DNA from: Scatosoma sp045660225
GTDB lineage: Bacteria; Bacillota; Clostridia; Christensenellales; Borkfalkiaceae
Reading direction: 5' to 3'
Assembly: GCA_045660225.1 (NCBI GenBank)
Contig: JAZRDK010000069.1
Location: 1 to 12,255, forward strand
DNA: 12,255 bases
The notes below the pieces were generated by a model. That model did no database searches, was not told the origin of the DNA, and saw only the letters and a list, made by a program, of their open reading frames with translations. Position 1 is the first letter of the stretch. Each line of letters opens with the position of its first letter. Position numbers and translations under genes: made by a program. Positions 1 to 5,933 of the stretch are shown piece by piece.

Positions 1-29
1 ATCTGGGCGTTTCTGTCATTCGCAAATAA
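1..29 (+). CDS. C-terminal tail of an upstream gene (partial)
   Basis: One forward frame reads LGVSVIRK and stops with TAA at 27-29. This stop lies immediately before the intrinsic terminator at 31-65, which is where a gene end is expected. Only about nine codons are visible, so the product cannot be identified. The call rests on the position of the stop relative to the terminator, not on homology. Confidence 0.4.
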
Positions 30-30
30 T

Positions 31-65
31 AAAAAACGGAGCGATTCAAATCGCTCCGTTTTTTT
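31..65 (+). terminator. Rho-independent terminator of the upstream gene
   Basis: A perfect 10-bp stem, ACGGAGCGAT (36-45) with ATCGCTCCGT (50-59), closes a 4-nt TCAA loop. A run of seven T follows (59-65). The A-run on the 5' side (31-36) extends the helix and would make the structure work on the opposite strand too. It isolates the ABC transporter operon from upstream transcription. Confidence 0.93.
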
Positions 66-80
66 GCTTCGTACGCGTGC

Positions 81-102
81 AAGCAAGGAAAATTCCTTGC
101 TT
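81..102. promoter_or_regulatory. Perfect inverted repeat overlapping the -35 box (candidate operator)
   Basis: AAGCAAGGAA (81-90) and TTCCTTGCTT (93-102) are perfect 10-bp reverse complements separated by two A. The right arm covers the proposed -35 hexamer of the ABC operon promoter (97-102). There is no T-run, so it is not a terminator. A dimeric repressor site is the natural reading, because ABC exporter operons in Bacillota are often controlled by MarR- or TetR-type regulators. No regulator gene is in this window. Confidence 0.5.
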
Positions 103-125
103 TCCTTGAAAAATCGTGCTATAAT
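97..125 (+). promoter_or_regulatory. Sigma-A-type promoter with extended -10 for the ABC operon
   Basis: The -10 is a perfect TATAAT (120-125) preceded by TG one base upstream (TGCTATAAT), an extended -10. The -35 candidate TTGCTT (97-102) lies exactly 17 bp upstream and matches consensus at only three of six positions. The predicted transcription start is near 131-133, only 2-4 nt before the ATG at 135. The 10-mer GTGCTATAAT also occurs in the promoter proposed inside yqfD. Confidence 0.75.
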
Positions 126-134
126 ACAATCGAA

Positions 135-1877
135 ATGAGAAAAATTTTGACCTATTTCAAACCGTATAAAACGCAAGCGGTATTAGGGCCGTTGTTCAAG
201 CTCTTAGAAGCAACGTTTGAACTGCTTGTTCCGTTCGTGGTCGCGCTGATTGTCGACCGCGGTTTTGGCGCGTACGAAAACGGCGGTTATCCTAACGCAG
301 ACACGGGCGTTCTCGTTTGGGCGTGTCTCTTACTTGGCGGATTTGGGCTGGTCGGATTTTTCTTTGCCGTCGTTGCGCAGTATTTTTCGGCACGCACGGC
401 GACGGGCGTTTGCGCCGGGGTGAGAAAAGACCTGTTTAAGAAGGTGCAGTCGCTCTCTTATAAAGACGTCGACGAAACGGGCGAAGCGACGCTGTTGACC
501 CGTATGACCAGCGACGTGGATAAATTGCAAACGGGCATCAACTTGTTTTTAAGACTGTTTTTACGTTCGCCGTTTATCGTGTTCGGCGCACTCGTTTGCG
601 CGATTGTTATCGACGTGGAAAGTTTCGGCGTGTTCGCCTTGACGATTGTGGCGCTTGCCGTCGTCGTGTACGCCGTAATGCTGATTTGTATGCCACTGTA
701 CAAGAAAACGCAGGCAAAATTAGACGGCGTGCTCTTGTCTACGCGCGAAAACCTTTCGGGCGCGCGCGTTTTGCGCGCTTTTTGCAAGGAAGACGCTGAA
801 CGCCGTGCGTTTGATTGCCACAACGAAGAACTGACGAAACGCGCGAAATTCGTGGGCGCGATTGCGTCGATTACCAACCCCTTGACGTACGCGCTTATCA
901 ACCTTGCCGTCGTCTTGCTTTTGTATACGGGCGCAATCCGTGTCGACGCAGGCAATTTGTCGCAGGGAAATTTGATTGCCCTGTACAACTTGATGGGGCA
1001 AATTTTAATCGAACTTATCAAGCTTGCTAACCTTATCGTCACGGTGGCAAAAGCCGTTGCGTCGGGCAGTCGTATCGAAGCGGTGCTTAAAAAACAACCG
1101 TCGATTATCCTGAAAGCGGACGGCGAGAAACGGGACGAACCCTTCGTCGTTTTCGACGGCGTTTCCGTGCGCTATAACGAAGGTGCGGACTGCGCTTTGG
1201 AAGGCGTTTCCTTTTCGGTGGAAAGGGGCGAAACGGTGGGCGTTATCGGCGGTACGGGCTCGGGCAAAACGACGCTCGTGCATTTAATTCCACATTTTTA
1301 CGACGTCAGCGCAGGGCAGGTACGCGTGGACGGCAGGGACGTTTGCGAAAGGGGCATGCAAACGTTCTTGAAAGAGCGTGTGGGCGTCGTTCCGCAAAAG
1401 GCGAAACTGTTCAAGGGCACGGTGCGAGAAAACTTGCTTTGGGGCAGGGCGGACGCCAGCGACGACGAATTGTACGACGCCTTGGAAAGGGCGCAGGCGC
1501 GCTCGTTCGTGGACGAAAAGGGTGGTTTGGACGCCGTCGTAGAACAGGGCGGTAAAAATTTCTCGGGCGGACAAAAGCAACGTCTGACGATTGCGCGCGC
1601 GCTCGTGCGGAAACCGGACGTTTTGATTTTGGACGATTCTTCGTCCGCGCTCGATTACGCCACGGACGCCGAACTTAGACGTGAAATCCGCGGTTTAGAC
1701 ACGACGACGTTTATCGTCGCGCAACGCGCGTCGTCCGTACGCGACGCCGACGTCATCGTCGTTTTGGACGAAGGCAAGCTTGTGGGAATCGGCAAACACG
1801 CGGACTTGATGCAAACGTGCGACGTGTACAAAGAAATTTATTTCTCGCAATACAACGACGGGGGTGAACGCGTATGA
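135..1877 (+). CDS. Heterodimeric ABC exporter, subunit with degenerate ATP site
   Basis: A 580-aa type IV ABC exporter half-transporter in the cytoplasmic membrane, with an N-terminal transmembrane domain (about residues 1-320) and a C-terminal nucleotide-binding domain (about 335-575). Visible motifs are Walker A GGTGSGKT (372-379), a canonical signature FSGGQ (476-480) and Walker B VLILDD (496-501). The catalytic Glu is replaced by Asp501, and the H-loop His by Gln530 in IVAQR. These changes mark the degenerate-site subunit of TM287/288- or BmrCD-type heterodimers. Its signature motif would complete the partner's active site. The stop overlaps the next start by 4 nt (ATGA), so the two are translationally coupled. 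No Shine-Dalgarno sequence precedes the ATG. The N-terminus MRKILTYFKPYK is typical of the family, which argues against a later start. Substrate unknown; drug, lipid or peptide export are all possible. Confidence 0.93.
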   Translation: MRKILTYFKPYKTQAVLGPLFKLLEATFELLVPFVVALIVDRGFGAYENGGYPNADTGVLVWACLLLGGFGLVGFFFAVVAQYFSARTATGVCAGVRKDLFKKVQSLSYKDVDETGEATLLTRMTSDVDKLQTGINLFLRLFLRSPFIVFGALVCAIVIDVESFGVFALTIVALAVVVYAVMLICMPLYKKTQAKLDGVLLSTRENLSGARVLRAFCKEDAERRAFDCHNEELTKRAKFVGAIASITNPLTYALINLAVVLLLYTGAIRVDAGNLSQGNLIALYNLMGQILIELIKLANLIVTVAKAVASGSRIEAVLKKQPSIILKADGEKRDEPFVVFDGVSVRYNEGADCALEGVSFSVERGETVGVIGGTGSGKTTLVHLIPHFYDVSAGQVRVDGRDVCERGMQTFLKERVGVVPQKAKLFKGTVRENLLWGRADASDDELYDALERAQARSFVDEKGGLDAVVEQGGKNFSGGQKQRLTIARALVRKPDVLILDDSSSALDYATDAELRREIRGLDTTTFIVAQRASSVRDADVIVVLDEGKLVGIGKHADLMQTCDVYKEIYFSQYNDGGERV

Positions 1878-3643
1878 AACAGAACGCTCCCGTAAAAAGA
1901 AAATTGAAAAAAGGCACGCTATCTCGCGTCTTGAAATACGTGGGCAGATACCCGTTTTCGTTGGCAGGCGCATTGTTGTTTGCCGTCGTTTCGGTAGTGG
2001 CTACGTTGTTCGTGCCCGTATATTTTGGCGAGGCGGTGGACTGCATCGTCGAATACGGCGTCGCTTGGCAAGAACTTAAAGCCATTTTCATCAAAGTAGG
2101 CGTATGTATTGCGGTGGCGTCGCTTTCACAATGGTTGCTTAGCCTTTGCAACAACCGTATCTCCTGCCAAGTCGTGCGCGATATGAGAAAGGACGCGTTT
2201 TACAAAATCGGCGCGTTGCCGTTGCAGTATATCGACACCCACGCCCACGGCGATTTGGTCAGCAGGGTCGTCGCCGACGCCGACCAGTTCTCGGACGGGC
2301 TATTGCTTGGCTTTACACAATTCTTTACGGGCGCGATTACCATTTTGGGCACGGTAGTGTTTATGCTTGTAACCAACTTCAAGCTGGGGCTTATCGTCGT
2401 ACTCGCAAGTCCCTTGTCCTTAATCGTCGCGAAATTCGTTGCGTCGCATACGCATAAATATTTCGTCGAACAGACGCAAACGCGCGGTATGCAAACGGCG
2501 TTTATGGAAGAAGCAATAGGCGGTTTGAAGACGGTGAAGGCGTTTGGGTACGAAGACGAAAACCAGGAAAAGTTTGAAAAAATAAACGCAAAGCTTGAAA
2601 AGTCGACGATGAACGCCACTTTCTATTCTTCGCTCACCAACCCTTCGACAAGGTTTATCAACAATCTTATCTACGCCTTGGTTGCGTTCGTTGGCGCGTT
2701 CGACGTCGTGCTTGGGCGCGCGTTCCGCCTTGGCGGATTGTTTACCGTCGGCGACTGGACGAAATTTTTGACCTACGCAAACCAGTACACCAAACCCTTC
2801 AACGAAATTTCCGGCGTCGTTGCCGAACTCAAGGGCGCGCTGACTTGTGCGGAGCGTATTTTCGAGCTGATTGACGAGCAAGAGCAACCTTCCGACGAAG
2901 GCTTAAAAACGCTTGCGGTGCAAGAAGGCGTGGTGGAATTAGAAAACGTACAATTTTCGTATGCGAAGGACAAGGAACTGATTAAAAATTTAAGCCTGCG
3001 CGCCGAAAAGGGGCAACGCATTGCCATCGTCGGTAGGACGGGTTCGGGCAAGACCACGCTCATCAACTTGTTGATGCGTTTTTACGACGTGGACGGTGGC
3101 ACGGTGAAAGTGGACGGCGAAGACGTGCGAAAGGTGACGAGAAGTTCTTTGCGGACGCAGTACGGCATGGTTTTGCAAGAAACGTGGCTGAAAAACGGCA
3201 CGGTGCGCGAAAACTTGAAACTCGGCAAACCCGACGCCACGGACGAAGAAATGATAACGGCGTGCAAATCGGCGCACGCCCACGGCTTTATCAGGCGTAT
3301 GAAACACGGTTACGATACGATGCTTTCCGACGGCGGAGCGTTGTCCGAAGGGCAAAAACAGTTGCTTTGCATTGCGCGGATTATGCTGACGCAACCGCCG
3401 ATGCTCATTTTAGACGAAGCGACTTCGTCCATCGACACGCGTACGGAACTGAAAATCAGCGACGCCTTCCAAACGTTGATGGAAGGCAGGACGAGTTTTG
3501 TCGTCGCGCACAGGCTCTCCACCATCGTAGGCGCGGACAAAATTTTGGTCATGGACGGCGGTAAGGTCGTCGAACAGGGCACGCACACCGAACTTTTAAG
3601 CAGAAACGGCGTGTACAAAACGTTGTACACCGCGCTCGAATAA
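1874..3643 (+). CDS. Heterodimeric ABC exporter, subunit with consensus catalytic residues
   Basis: A 589-aa half-transporter and partner of the preceding gene. A basic cytoplasmic N-terminus is followed by a transmembrane domain (about 25-320) and a nucleotide-binding domain (about 350-589). Walker A is GRTGSGKT (387-394). Walker B is MLILDE (510-515) with catalytic Glu515 intact. The H-loop His546 (VVAHR) is present. The signature is non-canonical LSEGQ (490-494), with Glu where Gly is usual. In a heterodimer this signature would face the degenerate Walker B and H-loop of the partner, while its own intact residues meet the partner's FSGGQ. Each deviation therefore falls in the same composite site. 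That is known for this class and argues against gene decay. The start ATG lies in the ATGA overlap, with a GGGGGTGA ribosome-binding site at 1860-1867. Confidence 0.94.
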   Translation: MKQNAPVKRKLKKGTLSRVLKYVGRYPFSLAGALLFAVVSVVATLFVPVYFGEAVDCIVEYGVAWQELKAIFIKVGVCIAVASLSQWLLSLCNNRISCQVVRDMRKDAFYKIGALPLQYIDTHAHGDLVSRVVADADQFSDGLLLGFTQFFTGAITILGTVVFMLVTNFKLGLIVVLASPLSLIVAKFVASHTHKYFVEQTQTRGMQTAFMEEAIGGLKTVKAFGYEDENQEKFEKINAKLEKSTMNATFYSSLTNPSTRFINNLIYALVAFVGAFDVVLGRAFRLGGLFTVGDWTKFLTYANQYTKPFNEISGVVAELKGALTCAERIFELIDEQEQPSDEGLKTLAVQEGVVELENVQFSYAKDKELIKNLSLRAEKGQRIAIVGRTGSGKTTLINLLMRFYDVDGGTVKVDGEDVRKVTRSSLRTQYGMVLQETWLKNGTVRENLKLGKPDATDEEMITACKSAHAHGFIRRMKHGYDTMLSDGGALSEGQKQLLCIARIMLTQPPMLILDEATSSIDTRTELKISDAFQTLMEGRTSFVVAHRLSTIVGADKILVMDGGKVVEQGTHTELLSRNGVYKTLYTALE

Positions 3644-3644
3644 G

Positions 3645-3673
3645 GCATACGCGCACTCTTCCCGTCATATACT
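3645..3673 (+). promoter_or_regulatory. Candidate sigma-E (sporulation) promoter for yqfC-yqfD
   Basis: CATATACT (3666-3673) matches the sigma-E -10 consensus CATACAnT at all but one position. GCATACG (3645-3651) matches KMATATT at five of seven, with a 14-bp spacer, within the range known for B. subtilis sigma-E. The predicted start near 3679-3680 leaves a leader of about 12 nt that still contains GGAG. The yqfC orthologue of B. subtilis is known to be sigma-E controlled. Both boxes were fitted by eye in a 48-bp gap, so chance agreement is possible. Confidence 0.42.
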
Positions 3674-3691
3674 AAACGGGGGAGAAAAGGT

Positions 3692-3955
3692 ATGCGGTTA
3701 TACGACGAAATTTTCAAAAATGCCGACGGGGGTGCGTTTTCTAAGTGCATCGTCGTTCCTGGCGGTGGTGGTTATTTCGAAGGCGTGAAGGCGGTGGGCG
3801 ATTTTTCCAGCGAACGCGTCGTCGTGTGTTTTCCAAAAAGCACGGTGGAAGTGGAAGGCAAAGCCTTGGCAATCAAAAAGTACTGTGACGGCGATTTACA
3901 GCTAATTGGCGAAATTTACGCCCTGCGCGTCGTGAAGGCAGGCTTGGAAGGATGA
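3692..3955 (+). CDS. yqfC: Sporulation protein YqfC (YabP/YqfC family)
   Basis: A small 87-aa protein of the YabP/YqfC family, known from the mother-cell (sigma-E) programme of endospore formers; its molecular role is unknown. The family pattern is visible. A segment FEGVKAVGDFSSERVVV is followed by STVEVEGKALAIKKY and a closing GDLQLIGEIYAL, giving a compact beta-rich fold with the conserved V-x-G-x-x-L-x-I core and the I-x-G-x-I end. The family is usually about 90-100 aa, so this copy is near full length. The start is supported by GGGGGAG (3678-3684), 7 nt upstream. It overlaps yqfD by 4 nt (ATGA), the same pairing as in Bacillus. A Gly-rich stretch (VPGGGGYF) near residues 22-29 is unusual but not clearly meaningful. 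Confidence 0.85.
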   Translation: MRLYDEIFKNADGGAFSKCIVVPGGGGYFEGVKAVGDFSSERVVVCFPKSTVEVEGKALAIKKYCDGDLQLIGEIYALRVVKAGLEG

Positions 3956-4875
3956 GAAAATTCCACTTGCCCGTCCGCGAACGCTTAGAAATTGAAGGCA
4001 TTATGCCAGAGCGCGCGTTGTTGCGCTTAAAAAGGGCGCAAATCCCCGTTTACGACGTCGAAAAAACGCAAAAAAACCGTATTCTTTTGCGCGTTGAAAA
4101 GAAAGACGTTGAAAAAGTTTTTGCAATTTATCCAAACGTGTGCTATAATGATAGTGCTTACCGTCCGTACTTTGTACGGAAAAAGGGCGGAGAAGGGATA
4201 GGATTTGCCCTTTCCAAACTCGCCCAAAGGGCGGGTCTTATCTTAGGCGCGTTGTTGTTTATGCTAACCACGCTCGTTTTCGACGGATTTATTTTCGGCG
4301 TGGACGTCGTGGGCGCGACGGCGTACACGCGCGAAGTGTGTGAAACGTTGGAAGAAAACGGCGTCAAGACGTTTGCGCCGTACAAGTCGGGCAAAGAAGA
4401 CCTGATTTCGGCAAAACTGCTCTCTTTAGACGGCGTCGAGTTTTGCTCGGTCAAAAAAACGGGTGCACGGCTTAGGGTGGAAGTGCGTTTAAGCCCTTTT
4501 CCTTCCCCCAAACGCGAAAACGGCGCAATGCTCGCTTTGCGGTCTGGCACGATTGAAAATATAACGGTATTACGCGGTTCGGCTCTCAAAAAAACAGGGG
4601 ACGGCGTGCAACGGGGCGAAGCCCTGGTCGGCGACTGGATTCTTCTTGAAGACGGGGGGCAGGTACGCGTTCAACCTATCGCGCGCGTGCGTATTTCCTG
4701 TGCGTGTGAAGAACTCGTGCAGGCGGAAGACGAAGAATCCGCGTTTTGGAACGTCTATTTAGGGTTACAATTAAAAGAAGGGGACGACGTGTTAGAAAAA
4801 AGGGTACAACGTCAAAACGGGGGCTATCTCGTGTCCCTGCGTTACGCCGTAACGCAAACGGTGAATTTGGAATAA
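3952..4875 (+). CDS. yqfD: Sporulation protein YqfD, shortened
   Basis: A 307-aa membrane protein matching YqfD in position and layout. A cytoplasmic N-terminal region (1-90) contains the family-type segment IPVYDVEKTQ. One hydrophobic span follows (about 95-116). The remainder is a domain of small repeats resembling POTRA-like folds, including VDVVGATAYTREVCETLEENG (about 117-137). A later piece GAMLALRSGTIENITVLRGS (191-210) and GVQRGEALVGDWI (218-230) match the family's 'I-V-x-G-x-x-V-x-x-G-D-x-V' region. The B. subtilis protein is about 400 aa, so this one lacks roughly 90 residues, apparently within the C-terminal half. Translation is coupled to yqfC by the ATGA overlap. A sigma-A-like promoter lies inside the gene at 4121-4149. 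The exact function of the family in sporulation is not established. Confidence 0.8.
   Translation: MRKFHLPVRERLEIEGIMPERALLRLKRAQIPVYDVEKTQKNRILLRVEKKDVEKVFAIYPNVCYNDSAYRPYFVRKKGGEGIGFALSKLAQRAGLILGALLFMLTTLVFDGFIFGVDVVGATAYTREVCETLEENGVKTFAPYKSGKEDLISAKLLSLDGVEFCSVKKTGARLRVEVRLSPFPSPKRENGAMLALRSGTIENITVLRGSALKKTGDGVQRGEALVGDWILLEDGGQVRVQPIARVRISCACEELVQAEDEESAFWNVYLGLQLKEGDDVLEKRVQRQNGGYLVSLRYAVTQTVNLE
4121..4149 (+). promoter_or_regulatory. Internal sigma-A-like promoter within yqfD
   Basis: TTGCAA (4121-4126), a 17-bp spacer and TATAAT (4144-4149) form a near-consensus housekeeping promoter. TG one base upstream of the -10 gives an extended -10. It shares the 10-mer GTGCTATAAT with the ABC operon promoter. 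It would start transcripts near 4156 and serve phoH, pgpH, ybeY and era, independently of the sporulation promoter upstream of yqfC. The implied untranslated leader to phoH is about 750 nt, which is long. Confidence 0.5.
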
Positions 4876-4891
4876 ACGCCTTGAAGGCAAC

Positions 4892-4907
4892 GGAGGAATC
4901 GCGTTTG
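4892..4907 (+). promoter_or_regulatory. Ribosome-binding site that sets a TTG start for phoH
   Basis: GGAGG (4892-4896) stands 8 nt before an in-frame TTG (4905-4907). The open frame continues upstream to an earlier TTG at 4746 inside yqfD, but that extension has no good ribosome-binding site. It encodes an Arg/Lys-rich stretch unlike the family N-terminus. The site therefore decides the start at 4905. Confidence 0.85.
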
Positions 4908-5927
4908 TCAAACGTAGAAAAGACAATTTTAACGGTGGACACGAAGTCGGTGGACAGGCTGTCGAAAATTCTCGGCACGTTCGACGAAAACCTGAATTTT
5001 TTGTCCAAGGAACTGGGCGTCATCGCGTACGTTGACGGTGTAAAAATCCGCTTGGAAGGGGACGCAAAGGAAGTGGGCGTCGGCGCGCAGGTTTTGTCCG
5101 AGCTTGTGAAAATCGCAGGCGCAGGCGAAGAAATCGACAAGGGCAGGATGGCGTATTGTATCGAGCTTGCCAAAGAAGGCAGGTCGGAAGAAATCGCCAC
5201 GCTGTCGGGTGGCGTCGTCGCTATTACGGCGCGCGGTAAACAAATCAAGTGCAAAACCGTTGGTCAACAGGCGTACGTAGACGCCATCAAAAAGAACACG
5301 GTCGTCTTTGGCGTCGGCCCTGCCGGTACGGGCAAAACGTATCTTGCGGTGTGCTTGGCGGTGTCCGCGTTCAAAAGCAGACAGGTAGAAAAAATCGTCC
5401 TGACGCGTCCTGCGGTGGAAGCGGGCGAAAAGCTGGGGTTCTTGCCCGGCGACTTACAGGAAAAGGTAGACCCGTACCTTCGTCCTTTGTACGACGCTTT
5501 GCAGGAAATGCTCGGTTTGGAAACGTACGCTAAACTTATGGAGCGAGGCGTTATTGAAGTTGCGCCCCTTGCGTATATGCGTGGGCGGACGCTGTCCAAC
5601 GCGTTTATCATTTTGGACGAAGCGCAAAACACGACGAAGGAACAAATGAAGATGTTTCTAACGCGTATGGGCGAAGGCAGTAAGATGGTGGTGACGGGCG
5701 ACGTCACGCAAATCGATTTAGACGGAAAAGACAGCGGACTTGTCCACGCAACCAAGGTTTTGGACGGCGTAGAAGGGATTTCCGTCATGCGTTTGACGGC
5801 GAAAGACGTCGTAAGGCATCCCCTGGTTATGCGGATTATTCGCGCTTACGAAAAGGACGCGGAAAAACGCGAAAAGGATTTGGCAACACCTTCCAAAACC
5901 CGTGTGAAAAACACGGAAGGAGAATAA
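4905..5927 (+). CDS. phoH: PhoH-like protein (P-loop ATPase of the YbeZ/PhoH family)
   Basis: A 340-aa cytoplasmic protein when started at the TTG supported by GGAGG, close to the roughly 320 aa of B. subtilis PhoH. An N-terminal region (about 1-110) contains a KH-like segment, VIAYVDGVKIRLEGDAKEV. The ATPase domain follows, with Walker A GPAGTGKT (138-145), the conserved TRPAVEAGEKLGFLPGDL block (about 167-184), Walker B FIILDEAQ (234-241) and VVTGDVTQIDL (sensor-type region, about 262-272). PhoH/YbeZ proteins are ATPases linked to RNA metabolism and are thought to act with YbeY, which lies two genes downstream. The stop is 6 nt before the pgpH ATG. A short charged tail rich in Lys and Glu ends the protein. 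Despite the name, family members are not restricted to phosphate starvation. Confidence 0.95.
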   Translation: MSNVEKTILTVDTKSVDRLSKILGTFDENLNFLSKELGVIAYVDGVKIRLEGDAKEVGVGAQVLSELVKIAGAGEEIDKGRMAYCIELAKEGRSEEIATLSGGVVAITARGKQIKCKTVGQQAYVDAIKKNTVVFGVGPAGTGKTYLAVCLAVSAFKSRQVEKIVLTRPAVEAGEKLGFLPGDLQEKVDPYLRPLYDALQEMLGLETYAKLMERGVIEVAPLAYMRGRTLSNAFIILDEAQNTTKEQMKMFLTRMGEGSKMVVTGDVTQIDLDGKDSGLVHATKVLDGVEGISVMRLTAKDVVRHPLVMRIIRAYEKDAEKREKDLATPSKTRVKNTEGE

Positions 5928-5933
5928 CGAAAG

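Noticed and set aside
458..1042. Minus-strand open frame of 194 codons
   Set aside because: It is antisense to the transmembrane domain of the first ABC gene, has no homology I recognise, and reflects codon bias on the coding strand.
1874..3643. Second ABC gene as decaying because of LSEGQ
   Set aside because: The deviation fits the degenerate composite site of a heterodimer, and all other motifs are intact.
3661..3682. Terminator between the ABC pair and yqfC (CCCGT with ACGGG)
   Set aside because: The stem is only 5 bp, no T-run follows, and the right arm overlaps the yqfC ribosome-binding site.
4746..4904. N-terminal extension of the PhoH-like frame into yqfD
   Set aside because: The extension has no ribosome-binding site, overlaps yqfD by 130 nt, and encodes an Arg/Lys-rich stretch foreign to the family. 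GGAGG at 4892 points to TTG 4905.
4746..4904. Frameshifted C-terminus of YqfD in another frame
   Set aside because: The translated overlap region shows nothing like the YqfD C-terminus, and the yqfD frame ends cleanly before the phoH ribosome-binding site.
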